Positions 55,529 to 64,000 of a stretch of DNA of 64,000 bases are shown piece by piece (positions within the stretch are counted from its first letter, which is position 1; each line of letters begins with the position of its first letter). Source of the DNA: Thalassolituus sp. (GTDB taxonomy: Bacteria > Pseudomonadota > Gammaproteobacteria > Pseudomonadales > Oceanobacteraceae); contig PDUK01000003.1 of NCBI GenBank assembly GCA_006212115.1, positions 1-64,000 of the forward strand. The letters run 5' to 3'. Under the pieces are notes generated by a model. The model saw only the letters and a list, made by a program, of their open reading frames with translations. It ran no database searches and was not told the DNA's origin. The position numbers and the translations under genes were made by a program.

Positions 55529-56566
55529 TTAAACCATGGCCTCACCGCCACCACCGAGCATGATTTCACCCGCATCGGCCAGACGGCGTGCAATGGTAAG
55601 AATCTCTTTCTGTGCGCCTTCCACATCGCTGAGTTTGACCGGACCTTTGGCATCCAGATCATCACGCAGCAATTCGGCCGCGCGTTTCGACATGTTCTTG
55701 AAGATCTTTTCCTGAACCCCCGGATCGGCACCCTTGAGAGCCAATACCAACAGGTCGGTTGATACTTCCCGCAACAGCGCCTGAATACCACGGTCGTCGA
55801 CGTCCACCAGATTGTCGAATACGAACATAAGATCTTCGATTTGCGTACCCAGGTCTTCGTCGACTTCTTTGATCTGCTCGAGCAGCTCAGAAGCAATCGT
55901 ACTGTCAACGAAGTTAACGATGCTGGCAGCGCATTTGATACCACCCATCGTGGTTGTCTGAGTCCCGGCCTTGCCAGAGAATTGACGTTCGAGAATGTCA
56001 TTCAGTTCTTGCAGCGCTGCAGGCTGTACCGCCTCCAATGACGCTACGCGCATGATGATGTCGAGCACGACTTTCTCATCTAACAGCGACAGAACCTCGG
56101 CTGACTGATCGGCATCCAGATAGGACACAACAATCGCCTGAATCTGAGGATGTTCATGGCGAATCAGGTCTGCAACCTGACGCGGCTCCATCCATTTCAG
56201 CGAGTCCAGTCCAGTAGTGTTGCCACCCAGCAGAATCCGATCAATCAATGCACCGGCTTTATCCTGGCCCAGTGCCTGAGTCAGCATGTTTCGGATATAG
56301 TCGTCTGCTCCAAGGCCCATGCCGGTCTGACCACTTACCGCGTCAAGGAATTCAGAAACAACGCCTTCGACCTGGCCCTGATTAACACTGGTTAAGGTCG
56401 CCATAGCCGAGCCAACACGCTGCACTTCTTTCGGGCCCATGTGCTTCAGAATTTCGGCGGCATCCTGCTCGCCCAAGGACATCAACAGAATGGCTGCGCG
56501 CTCTGTTCTGCTGAGGTTAGCGAGCGCGTTGCCCGCCTCTGGCATTGTATTATCCGGCATCGTCAT
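55529..56566 (-). CDS. fliG: Flagellar motor switch protein FliG
   Basis: 345-residue rotor protein with the conserved EHPQ motif in IRHEHPQIQAIVVSYL, ARM-type helical repeats and the C-terminal torque domain (FVFDNLVDVDDRGIQALLREV). It overlaps fliF by 17 bases and precedes fliH by 15. Start at ATG 56566; ATG 56560 is an alternative. Confidence 0.96.
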   Translation of the reverse strand: MTMPDNTMPEAGNALANLSRTERAAILLMSLGEQDAAEILKHMGPKEVQRVGSAMATLTSVNQGQVEGVVSEFLDAVSGQTGMGLGADDYIRNMLTQALGQDKAGALIDRILLGGNTTGLDSLKWMEPRQVADLIRHEHPQIQAIVVSYLDADQSAEVLSLLDEKVVLDIIMRVASLEAVQPAALQELNDILERQFSGKAGTQTTTMGGIKCAASIVNFVDSTIASELLEQIKEVDEDLGTQIEDLMFVFDNLVDVDDRGIQALLREVSTDLLVLALKGADPGVQEKIFKNMSKRAAELLRDDLDAKGPVKLSDVEGAQKEILTIARRLADAGEIMLGGGGEAMV

Positions 56567-58289
56567 TCACCCACTGAATTACTACCTGAGCAACACGCGC
56601 TGGATCTTCCGCAATCAGACCTTTCAACGCATCGAGTTGACGCTCATAACTTTCGGACGCACCCGGTAGCAGGTACTCATCCATACCAGCCAAAGTGACC
56701 TTATCATCATCCAACCCTGCTTCGGCATCTTCAAGTTCATCGAGCAGTAAGTCACTTTCTTCGCGACCTTTATTGGTAATGCTTTTGATCGTCGGACGGA
56801 TCACACCGAAGATCAGAATCAGAACAAACAAACCAGCCAGTACTTGTTTGACCAGTTCCCAGAACCAAGGCTGTGTCCAGATATCCGGCTCACCCAGTGT
56901 TTGCGAGTCATCTCCCATAAATGGCGAATTAATAACGTTCACACTGTCGCCACGCGCCGCATTAAAGCCGACCGCATCTTTAACCAAGGTTTCGATACGC
57001 TGCAGATCGTCCACAGTCCATGGCTGCATCACAGTATTACCCTCGGCATCCAACACGGCTTTGTCATTGACCACGACAGCGACGGTCAGGCGGCGAATAT
57101 CGCCCACTGAGTGCTGACGATAGCTTAGCGTACGGTCTACTTCGTAATTTCGGGTAGCTTCAGATCGACGTTTACCTGCCGCACCACCAGCTGCACCGGC
57201 ACCGCCTGCGCCAATGGCTTCTTCCGGTGCAATGGCATCAGGTGGTGGCTGATTCGATAGCGCACCGGGGATACCTCCACCAAGGTCAGACGAATTCTGC
57301 TCATCAATAACCTGCTCACTGCGCAAGGCAATCAGATCTGGGTTAAATAATTCTGAGCTTTCTTCACGAACGGTGAAGTCAATATCCGCCGAGACTTCAG
57401 CCTTATAATTGGCCGACCCCAGTACGGGTTTCAGAATATTATTTACCGCATCAGAAATAGAGGTCTCGACCTTCTCACGGTAGTCGAGTTGGCGAGCCGC
57501 CAACATTTCTTCTGCATCGTCTTCAATTTTTGACAGCAGATTACCCTGCTGGTCGACGACCGACACATCTGAACGATCCATCTCGCTGACGCTAGTCGCA
57601 ACCAAATTGACGACTGCTTCGACCTGATCTTTACTCAGGCTGCTACCGGGATACAGTTCGACAAATACGGATGCCCGCGGCTTACGCTGATCACGGACAA
57701 ATACAGACTGACGGGGAATAGCAAGATGCACCCGTGCATTGCGGACTGACTTAACACTGGCGATGGTACGCGCCAATTCACCCTCAAGTCCGCGGCGATA
57801 ACGTGCATTTTCAATGAACTGACTGGTGCCCAGCGCACTGTCCTGCTCGAGCACTTCGAGGCCCACCGTTTTATCATCGATTAAGCTGGCAGCCGCGAGC
57901 TTCATACGGGCCTCGTGCACATCACCGGCTTCGACCATCAATACCTGGGTGGTGGGATCAATCTGAAATGGAATGCTCTCGCGATTCAGGATTTCAACAA
58001 TATCCTGCGCGTTATGATCCTGCATGCGGTGGATAAGGGGTTTGTACGTAGGCTCACCAGACCAGATCATCACTGCGATACCAATCGCGACGACTAATGC
58101 GATACCGCCAATCGCCATCACCTGGCGAGTCATTGGTAATGCACTGAAACCAGCAAGTAACGGATGCCCGGTTGTCTCGGAAGCAGCCGCAGAACCGCCG
58201 GATGTGCTGTCTGGTGCGGTCTGATTGTCGGGGTTAGAAGCAGGTGCACCCTCAGCGGCTGCGCCTGCCTGTGCAGGAACGTTTTCCAT
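56550..58289 (-). CDS. fliF: Flagellar MS-ring protein FliF
   Basis: 579-residue MS-ring protein. First membrane segment around 50-70 (QVMAIGGIALVVAIGIAVMIW), large periplasmic ring-building domains (VHLAIPRQSVFVRDQRKPRASVFVEL), second membrane segment VKQVLAGLFVLILIFGVI and a C-terminal FliG-binding tail. It follows fliE by 11 bases. Confidence 0.96.
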   Translation of the reverse strand: MENVPAQAGAAAEGAPASNPDNQTAPDSTSGGSAAASETTGHPLLAGFSALPMTRQVMAIGGIALVVAIGIAVMIWSGEPTYKPLIHRMQDHNAQDIVEILNRESIPFQIDPTTQVLMVEAGDVHEARMKLAAASLIDDKTVGLEVLEQDSALGTSQFIENARYRRGLEGELARTIASVKSVRNARVHLAIPRQSVFVRDQRKPRASVFVELYPGSSLSKDQVEAVVNLVATSVSEMDRSDVSVVDQQGNLLSKIEDDAEEMLAARQLDYREKVETSISDAVNNILKPVLGSANYKAEVSADIDFTVREESSELFNPDLIALRSEQVIDEQNSSDLGGGIPGALSNQPPPDAIAPEEAIGAGGAGAAGGAAGKRRSEATRNYEVDRTLSYRQHSVGDIRRLTVAVVVNDKAVLDAEGNTVMQPWTVDDLQRIETLVKDAVGFNAARGDSVNVINSPFMGDDSQTLGEPDIWTQPWFWELVKQVLAGLFVLILIFGVIRPTIKSITNKGREESDLLLDELEDAEAGLDDDKVTLAGMDEYLLPGASESYERQLDALKGLIAEDPARVAQVVIQWVNDDAG

Positions 58290-58300
58290 AATTCAGACCA

Positions 58301-58720
58301 TTAAACAGGCATGTTCATAATGTCTTTATAGGCTTCGACCAGCTTATTTCTAACCTGAGTCATCGCCTGAAAAGACACACTGGATTTTTGCAACGCAATC
58401 ATGACTTCTGGTAAGTCAATCGATGGGTCGCCCTGTTCAAACCGGGTCGCTAACTGCGCCGCAGTCTTCTGGTTCTCGTTGACGTTATCAATCGCGTTTT
58501 TAAACATCGACTGAAAATCGGGAACGGTATTGTCACCGCTGACCTGTTGAGTTGCAGGCACCGACGACACCTGCTCGGCCTGCTGCGCAATACGTGAAAC
58601 GGCATCCATTTCCGTGTTTGGACGCACGCCCTGCGTCGCCATTTCATTCTGAGAACGCAACTGGTCTTTAACCTGTCGCATCTGCATCAGAACGGAACTT
58701 ACATCAACACGATCAACCAT
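58301..58720 (-). CDS. fliE: Flagellar hook-basal body protein FliE
   Basis: 139 residues connecting MS-ring and rod. C-terminal FliE domain with [25 protein letters not shown] and MNMPV; the N-terminal half is low complexity. First gene of the fliEFGHIJ operon, behind a strong sigma-54 site and an A-tract-rich leader. Confidence 0.93.
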   Translation of the reverse strand: MVDRVDVSSVLMQMRQVKDQLRSQNEMATQGVRPNTEMDAVSRIAQQAEQVSSVPATQQVSGDNTVPDFQSMFKNAIDNVNENQKTAAQLATRFEQGDPSIDLPEVMIALQKSSVSFQAMTQVRNKLVEAYKDIMNMPV

Positions 58721-58754
58721 GATTCACACCCTTATCAGCAATGGCCCCGGTAAC

Positions 58755-58784
58755 TTTTTTTTGACACTTTTTTGATATTTTTTT
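58755..58784 (-). promoter_or_regulatory. Phased A-tracts in the fliE leader
   Basis: Runs of 8, 6 and 7 A (minus strand; T on plus at 58755-58762, 58768-58773 and 58778-58784) have centres about 10-12 bases apart, giving intrinsic DNA curvature. They lie between the expected fliE transcription start and the ATG, where FleQ binds in Pseudomonas fliE, flhA and fliL. Confidence 0.5.
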
Positions 58785-58801
58785 GGGGCTTTCTTTGACG
58801 T

Positions 58802-58817
58802 TGCAAACGCCTTGCCA
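58802..58817 (-). promoter_or_regulatory. Sigma-54 promoter of fliE operon
   Basis: Minus strand TGGCAAGGCGTTTGCA matches the -24/-12 consensus at all but one fixed position, with GG and GC 10 bases apart. It lies 10-25 bases after the fleR stop; transcription would start near 58790. Confidence 0.85.
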
Positions 58818-58826
58818 GATTTTACG

Positions 58827-60197
58827 TTACGACGCCGCCATCACCATTGATTCAACATCGACCCCCTCATCACGAAGGCGCGCGACTTTATAGCGGAGAG
58901 TACGAGGACTGATGCCAAGGCGCTCTGCGGCATCTTTACGACTGGGTTCTTCTTTCAACGCACGGACGATTAACTCCACCTCACGGGTACGCAAGTCTGA
59001 ACCCAACTCACCTTCATCAACTGGAACGGGGGGAATCTCAGCGGTCGGGACAGCGCTGACCTGGCGATTTTTCGGCACCGGAGTCAGGATAAAGTCATTG
59101 GCATTCAGCTGACCGCCCGTCTGCATAATTAACGCTCTCTGTACGGTGTTGTCCAGCTCGCGGACATTTCCCGGCCAGGAATGAGTAATCAGCTTACGCT
59201 CGGCATCCGGGTGTAATACCGGTGCCGGACGCTTCATTTTATCCGCGTGATGATTCAGCAAACGGCGAGCGAGCGGCAGAATATCTTCGCGACGTTCGCG
59301 CAGTGGCAGCCACTGCAATGGGAATACCGTCAAACGGTAATAGAGGTCCTCACGGAAATTACCCTCGGCGACATAATCTGCGAGATCACGGTTAGTGGTC
59401 GCGATGATCCGGACGTTCAGATCGATGGTTTTCTTACCACCAAGTCGCTCCACCTGACGCTCCTGCAATACGCGCAGAAGCTTAGCCTGAAGCCCCATAT
59501 CCATCTCAGTAATTTCATCCAACAGAATAGTGCCGCCGTCGGCCTGTTCGAACTTACCCGGCATGGCACTGTAAGCACCTGTGAATGCTCCTTTCTCGTA
59601 ACCAAACAGCATGGCTTCTAGCATATTTTCGGGAATCGCCGCGCAATTTAACGCAATAAAAGGACCGCTTTTTCGTGGCGAATTCTGATGCACATAGCGA
59701 GCAAGGACTTCTTTACCGGTACCACTCTCACCACTGATTAATACCGTAGAGTCGGTCGCTGCTACGCGCATCGCCATCTGGAAAAGTTGCTGTGAAGCAA
59801 ACGCCTCACACACTGGCTGATCCTTGTCCGAAACGCTGGCATCACCCTGAACGTAGGGCTTTAACAGCGCTTCTAATTCGCGGAGCTCAAAAGGCTTCAT
59901 CAGGTAATCGTCAGCGCCTTTCTGCATCGCCTGAACCGCTTGCGAGACGTCGCCATACGCCGTCATCAGCAGCACCGGTAACCATGGATGCTGCTGTTTA
60001 ATGTGGTTGAGTAACTCAAGCCCATCCATACCCGGCATATTGATATCCGACAGCACTACATCAAATTGATGATGATTTAACAGTGCAACCGCTTCGATAC
60101 CATTCGGCGCTTCTTTGACGTCATACCCTTTCATTTTCAGGGTATCCACTACGGCTTCGCGTAGGGTTGGATCATCTTCAACAACGAGTAAACGCAT
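58827..60197 (-). CDS. fleR: Flagellar sigma-54 response regulator FleR (FlrC)
   Basis: 456-residue activator: receiver (DVVLSDINMPGMDG), AAA domain ([14 protein letters not shown] sigma-54 contact motif, LLDEITEMD) and a C-terminal FIS-type helix-turn-helix (RKDAAERLGISPRTLRYKVARL). Phosphorylated by FleS, it turns on class III flagellar promoters. It follows fleS by 22 bases, both behind the fleS sigma-54 promoter. Confidence 0.96.
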   Translation of the reverse strand: MRLLVVEDDPTLREAVVDTLKMKGYDVKEAPNGIEAVALLNHHQFDVVLSDINMPGMDGLELLNHIKQQHPWLPVLLMTAYGDVSQAVQAMQKGADDYLMKPFELRELEALLKPYVQGDASVSDKDQPVCEAFASQQLFQMAMRVAATDSTVLISGESGTGKEVLARYVHQNSPRKSGPFIALNCAAIPENMLEAMLFGYEKGAFTGAYSAMPGKFEQADGGTILLDEITEMDMGLQAKLLRVLQERQVERLGGKKTIDLNVRIIATTNRDLADYVAEGNFREDLYYRLTVFPLQWLPLRERREDILPLARRLLNHHADKMKRPAPVLHPDAERKLITHSWPGNVRELDNTVQRALIMQTGGQLNANDFILTPVPKNRQVSAVPTAEIPPVPVDEGELGSDLRTREVELIVRALKEEPSRKDAAERLGISPRTLRYKVARLRDEGVDVESMVMAAS

Positions 60198-60219
60198 ACT
60201 TATTCCTCTCTAACGTCAA

Positions 60220-61419
60220 TCAGCCACGAGCCAGTGGCAAATACAATTCGGCAGACACCCCACCAAGTGGACTGTCAGTTAAATTAAAGTCACCGTGATG
60301 CGCCCGAACGACCGCCTGAACAACCGCCAGCCCAAGCCCTGTGCCATTACTTTTAGTCGTAAAGAAGGGTTCCATCATGCGGTGTTTTTTGTCGTCGGGC
60401 AGACCCGGACCGTTGTCCATAACCGCGATACGCAGACGCCCCTGCTCATCACGATTAACACATAAAATAATTTCGATCGGATGCTCACATGACTCCAGCG
60501 CATTGTTGATCAGGTTCATCACTGCGCTGATTAAAGAGTCGCGATTACACATAAGTGCTGCTTCGCCCGCTTCATTCTGGATGGTGCATACTGCGCCGCT
60601 CTGCGCCATCGGCACTTCCATGGCAGCTTCGATTCCTGCAATCAGGTCAGACACCTGAACATGGTCATTAAGCGGTGCTTCGCCGCGCGCGAAAATCAGC
60701 ATGTCACGCACCTGACTCTCCAGATGATGCAGACGTTCCTGCAGTTTTCCAGCAAAACGAATACGATGTTCTTCGGCGAGGTTATCGGAGTGCAGATGGC
60801 CTGCGTAAAGAGTGGCCGCAGCGAGTGGTGTGCGAATCTGATGTGCCAGTGAAGCGACCATTTTACCCATAGCCGACAAGCGTTCATGCTGCGCAAGTTG
60901 AGATTGTAGAGCACGGGTTTCAGTCAGATCCGTTAACAGAATCAGCTGCCCACGCTCGTTGCTCATGGCGGCGGTACGCAAGCTCACACGACGACCGTCG
61001 ACCAAAGAAATCTCATGACCATCGTCCCGGCGAGGCTTAAAGCAACGTTGAATCACCGTACGCCAGCGCTGTCCAAGCAAGGTTGCCTCACCCGACGCAG
61101 CCAACAGCAGATCCTCGGCGGCAGGATTGCTCTGTACGATGACACCGTACTCATCCAATAGGAGCACGCCTGCGGGTAGCATTTGCAGCAGGCTTTCAAG
61201 ACGATCTGCCAGGCGCTCTTTTTCAGCCAGCTCGTTCATTCGTTGCGCTGATACCGTCGCCAGTTCACCGCTGAGCTGCTCGACTTTGTTTTCGAGGAAA
61301 GCGTACGAGTCAGTAAGCTGCTGCGACATCTCATTAAACATATTGAATGCGCGCTTCAGCTCGACCGGGTCTAGCGGCTGTTGATCATCCGGAACCGAAG
61401 TTAATGCTACGCTCGCCAT
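60220..61419 (-). CDS. fleS: Flagellar histidine kinase FleS (FlrB)
   Basis: Cytoplasmic sensor kinase of about 399 residues from ATG 61419, with a PAS domain (LLLDEYGVIVQSNPAAEDLL), HisKA (VASLAHQIRTPLAAATLYA) and HATPase (NLINNALESCEHPI, DNGPGLPDDKKHRMMEPFFTTKSNG). ATG 61419 has GAGGTATTT upstream; the frame extends 32 residues further, but that stretch overlaps the sigma-54 promoter. It phosphorylates FleR. Confidence 0.95.
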   Translation of the reverse strand: MASVALTSVPDDQQPLDPVELKRAFNMFNEMSQQLTDSYAFLENKVEQLSGELATVSAQRMNELAEKERLADRLESLLQMLPAGVLLLDEYGVIVQSNPAAEDLLLAASGEATLLGQRWRTVIQRCFKPRRDDGHEISLVDGRRVSLRTAAMSNERGQLILLTDLTETRALQSQLAQHERLSAMGKMVASLAHQIRTPLAAATLYAGHLHSDNLAEEHRIRFAGKLQERLHHLESQVRDMLIFARGEAPLNDHVQVSDLIAGIEAAMEVPMAQSGAVCTIQNEAGEAALMCNRDSLISAVMNLINNALESCEHPIEIILCVNRDEQGRLRIAVMDNGPGLPDDKKHRMMEPFFTTKSNGTGLGLAVVQAVVRAHHGDFNLTDSPLGGVSAELYLPLARG

Positions 61420-61475
61420 AAATACCTCATCAGTTCGCCAAAAATGCGGCGGAAAAATGTCACTAATGGGGATTG

Positions 61476-61491
61476 GGCAATTAGCGTGCCA
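61476..61491 (-). promoter_or_regulatory. Sigma-54 promoter of fleSR
   Basis: Minus strand TGGCACGCTAATTGCC matches the consensus at all positions except the last (W to C). It lies 57-72 bases upstream of the fleS ATG. Upstream FleQ sites acting by looping would be expected, as in Pseudomonas. Confidence 0.85.
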
Positions 61492-61553
61492 TAGGTTGGC
61501 TAAGACACTGCACAAGTAGGAATGACAGCTGCTAAGGCTGGAAAGAAGCAGAT

Positions 61554-61582
61554 AAAAAAATAGCCCGCACAGGGCGGGCTAT
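61554..61582 (-). terminator. Terminator after fleQ
   Basis: Minus strand ATAGCCCGC and GCGGGCTAT arms with a 5-base loop, followed by T7. It lies 21 bases after the fleQ stop and isolates fleQ from fleSR. Confidence 0.92.
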
Positions 61583-61602
61583 TCGTAGACATGACTCAGC
61601 GC

Positions 61603-63060
61603 TCAAGCCATGTCTTTCTCTTTTCGATTGATGTTGTACTTACGCATTTTCTCAACCAGCGTAGTACGACGAATGCTCAGCTTCTCAGCGGCGCGGGCCA
61701 CTACGCCATTCGCATCGTCAAGCGCTTGCTGGATCAGAGAGCACTCAAGGTCGGAGAGATACTCACGTAAATCAAGGCCGTTAACCGGCAGCAACGCAGG
61801 ACTATCGACACCCGCAAGTCCTTCATTTTGTGTGACATCAGCAACAACCGGCGGTGTGTACTGCTCGTCGTCCTCATCAACATGACGGAATTTCTTCGGT
61901 AGTTCGTTAACACCAATCACACCGTACGGATGTAGAATCGCTAAACGTTCGACCAGGTTTGCCAGCTCTCGGACGTTACCGTGCCACTCGTGACGGCAGA
62001 GCGACATGATCGCTGCTGAATTAAAACGGATGGAGCCACGCTTTTCGTTCTCAAGACGTGAGATCAACTCATTCAGAAGCAGCGGTAAATCTTCGACACG
62101 CTCCCGCAGAGAAGGCATATCAATTGGGAAGACATTCAGTCGGTAGTACAAATCCTCACGGAACGTCCCCTCTTCAATCATCTTCTCGAGATTTTTATGC
62201 GTCGCAGCGATCACACGCACGTTCGCCTTCAGCGTCTTGTTGCTGCCGACGCGCTCAAAGGTGTGTTCCTGCAGAACGCGCAGAATCTTAACCTGCATGT
62301 TAAGTGGCATATCGCCGATTTCATCCAGAAACAGCGTACCGCCCTCAGCCAGCTCGAAACGACCCGGACGGCTGTTGATGGCTCCGGTGAAAGCACCTTT
62401 CTCATGCCCGAACAGCTCACTTTCGAGGAGCTCAGCGGGAATAGCACCACAGTTAACCGGCACAAATGGCTTGTTACGGCGATGTGAATGGTAATGAAGG
62501 TTACGAGCGACAACTTCTTTACCGGTTCCGCTTTCGCCCTGAATCATAACGCTCACGTCTTTGTCAGCGACCTGCATGATCAGCTCTCGTACGTGCTGAA
62601 TCTGGCGGCTGGTTCCGACAAGGCTGCGGAACAGCTGAACTTCGCGACGCTCACCGCGGCTGCGGTTGTGTGTGTACTGCTCACGGAATACCTGGCAACG
62701 ATGCAGACTATCCAGCATTTTGTTGTAGCTGGGCGGCATGGCCAGCGTGGCCAGAATGCCACGACGTAAATTTTCAGGAAGGTCTTCAGGTTGAGTCTGG
62801 CTGCCCACATATAAAAACGGCAGTCCCTTATCCCAACCCAGCATGGCATCCAGCACCGAATCCAATGACTGGCTCTGACAATCACCCAGAATCACTGCAC
62901 TGATTTCTGTACTTTCTTCGACCGCAGACTCAGCCTGCTGACGCCAATCCGAAGAACCAGCAACGATGACTTCCTCACCTAAGAAATCCAGAATCACCTG
63001 CAAATCGTGTCGGCGTTGCTCGTTATCATCGACAAGTAAAATTTTGATTTCTCGCCACAT
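61603..63060 (-). CDS. fleQ: Flagellar master regulator FleQ (FlrA)
   Basis: 485-residue sigma-54 activator and top of the flagellar hierarchy. It starts at ATG 63060 ([13 protein letters not shown]), like P. aeruginosa FleQ; ATG 63087 adds nine unmatched residues. The receiver-like REC domain lacks a clean phospho-Asp (AVILGDCQ). The AAA domain has [19 protein letters not shown] ([10 protein letters not shown]) and [12 protein letters not shown], with a FIS-type helix-turn-helix at the end ([18 protein letters not shown]). In Pseudomonas it also binds c-di-GMP; the diguanylate cyclase at 7.4-8.5 kb is one possible source. Confidence 0.96.
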   Translation of the reverse strand: MWREIKILLVDDNEQRRHDLQVILDFLGEEVIVAGSSDWRQQAESAVEESTEISAVILGDCQSQSLDSVLDAMLGWDKGLPFLYVGSQTQPEDLPENLRRGILATLAMPPSYNKMLDSLHRCQVFREQYTHNRSRGERREVQLFRSLVGTSRQIQHVRELIMQVADKDVSVMIQGESGTGKEVVARNLHYHSHRRNKPFVPVNCGAIPAELLESELFGHEKGAFTGAINSRPGRFELAEGGTLFLDEIGDMPLNMQVKILRVLQEHTFERVGSNKTLKANVRVIAATHKNLEKMIEEGTFREDLYYRLNVFPIDMPSLRERVEDLPLLLNELISRLENEKRGSIRFNSAAIMSLCRHEWHGNVRELANLVERLAILHPYGVIGVNELPKKFRHVDEDDEQYTPPVVADVTQNEGLAGVDSPALLPVNGLDLREYLSDLECSLIQQALDDANGVVARAAEKLSIRRTTLVEKMRKYNINRKEKDMA

Positions 63061-63244
63061 GGATGATGACCTACCCTCAATGAACATGGAATAGCGCGTG
63101 TGACGCCATTCGATTGACTTCCCTTTTTTCAGTTAAGTATCAAAATGCGACTAAGTCAAACTTCTGACGTTAAAACTTATCCAGTCAGCTCAAAATTGCG
63201 ACTTTAGTAGGAATAAAAAGCTATTTTTGTCGTCGAAGGACAAT

Positions 63245-63266
63245 AAAAAGCCCTCTTAAAGAGGGC
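63245..63266 (-). terminator. Terminator after fliS
   Basis: Minus strand GCCCTC/GAGGGC stem with a 5-base loop, followed by TTTTTATT. It lies 37 bases after the fliS stop and separates fliS from fleQ. Confidence 0.85.
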
Positions 63267-63302
63267 AAAGGATGTCGCACAGAAATAAAAATTCGCGCTA
63301 TA

Positions 63303-63761
63303 TCAAGCAGATACAGAGCTGGAGAGTCGACCGGGTGCGCCATCGTCGGTTTCTTTACGAACACCGTGTACGCTTTCAAGATATTCCTGTCGAATACCGT
63401 CCCAACCAGTTTTCACTTCAAGCATCAGGCCCATCACTTCATCGATCATGTCTGTGCTGTTTTGTCCGCTGGCTTCCAGCAAACGGCGAACCATGTAGTC
63501 GTACAACCGATCAAGATTACCCGCGAGATCGCCACCCTGATTGTGATCAAGGCTGGATTGCAGGGTCTGAATAATTTCGTTTACCCGACCAAGTAAGCTG
63601 GCTTTCTCCTGCATGTCTTTACGCTGAATCGCACCTTTCGCCTGGGCCATACGTGTCAATGCGGCTTCCATCAGCAACTGAATAAGACGATGAGGATCTG
63701 CATCGAGAACCTCTGACGTAACGTTAACCTTCTGGTATTGCGACGCGCCCGATTGATACAT
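63303..63761 (-). CDS. fliS: Flagellin export chaperone FliS
   Basis: 152-residue FliS from ATG 63761 (MYQSGASQYQKVNV), the usual start of this helical chaperone that prevents premature flagellin polymerisation. The frame continues 17 residues upstream, but GGAGATT before ATG 63761 fits better. fliD would be expected upstream, beyond the window edge. Its C-terminal tail is Ser-rich. Confidence 0.93.
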   Translation of the reverse strand: MYQSGASQYQKVNVTSEVLDADPHRLIQLLMEAALTRMAQAKGAIQRKDMQEKASLLGRVNEIIQTLQSSLDHNQGGDLAGNLDRLYDYMVRRLLEASGQNSTDMIDEVMGLMLEVKTGWDGIRQEYLESVHGVRKETDDGAPGRLSSSVSA

Positions 63762-63824
63762 AAACAAATCTCCTGCCAATAGCGGCCCAAACATCAGGGC
63801 GCACTTAACCATGTGATATTTCTT

Positions 63825-63851
63825 ATGACGGCCTGTTGACCCAGAACTTTA
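63825..63851 (-). promoter_or_regulatory. Sigma-28 (FliA) promoter of fliS
   Basis: Minus strand TAAAGTTC, 11 bases, then GCCGTCAT, versus the sigma-28 consensus TAAAGTTT-N11-GCCGATAA: seven of eight and five of eight matches with exact spacing. Transcription would start near 63818, about 57 bases before the fliS ATG. Confidence 0.6.
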
Positions 63852-64000
63852 GTAACTTTTTGTAGAAATACGCCGCAATCAGAAAATCTAAGCGGCAAAG
63901 TGTTGCCCGTAAAACAGCGGCAACCTACCGCCTGCTACCGGCAAGCCAATTATAAAATCCATATAAATCAGCAACTTATAAAATGGCACGTTATTTGATT

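Overview
The window is a chromosomal segment from a gammaproteobacterium with a single polar flagellum. The likely relatives are marine Oceanospirillales-type bacteria (Thalassolituus/Oceanobacter-like) or neighbours of Pseudomonas. This placement is inferred from the Pseudomonas/Vibrio-type flagellar layout (fleQ-fleS-fleR-fliEFGHIJ, fliKLMNOPQR-flhB, flhA-flhF-flhG-fliA-cheYZAB-parC), sigma-54 flagellar promoters, class Ia nrdAB with a YfaE-type ferredoxin, and intermediate GC content. I see no insertion sequence, prophage, CRISPR array, tRNA or rRNA.

Left part (1-20.6 kb) is housekeeping. It holds queC-queE (queuosine precursor); an MDR oxidoreductase with an HdfR-like LysR regulator divergent from maoP; rimB-rimK (ribosomal protein S6 modification); argD-argF; a membrane diguanylate cyclase; glpK; and an RstA/RstB-like two-component system whose kinase has no ordinary start codon. 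Next come nrdA-nrdB with a 2Fe-2S ferredoxin, behind a promoter region carrying two DnaA-box-like sites and an NrdR-box-like site. Bcp peroxiredoxin, an AraC regulator, an Mpo1-like protein, a MAPEG protein and two small unknown proteins close this part. A terminator, promoter-like elements and an RstA-box-like site between glpK and the kinase gene suggest a small RNA.

Right part (20.7-63.8 kb) is almost entirely minus-strand flagellar and chemotaxis genes. From high to low coordinates: fliS; fleQ, fleS-fleR; fliE-F-G-H-I-J; a complete second chemosensory cluster (STAS protein, cheY, cheA, cheW, soluble four-PAS receptor, cheR, cheD, cheB) in the order of the P. aeruginosa che2 (F7) cluster; hsbA-hsbR-hptB partner-switch genes; fliK; fliL-M-N-O-P-Q-R-flhB; flhA-flhF-flhG-fliA-cheY-cheZ-cheA-cheB; then parC, a small unknown gene, parP, cheW and a DUF2802 gene. 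Good sigma-54 sites (GG/GC cores exactly 10 nt apart) precede fleS, fliE, fliK, fliL and flhA, and a sigma-28-like site precedes fliS. This gives the FleQ -> FleSR/sigma-54 -> FliA hierarchy.

The most interesting arrangement is the F7-type chemosensory array between fliJ and fliK. It is bracketed by two STAS proteins and followed directly by a response-regulator/PP2C-phosphatase/kinase (HsbR) and HptB. The gene order suggests a signalling module linking a cytoplasmic PAS-sensing array to the FlgM/sigma-28 or c-di-GMP motility switch. That link is inference; the rest of the region is well-known flagellar machinery.
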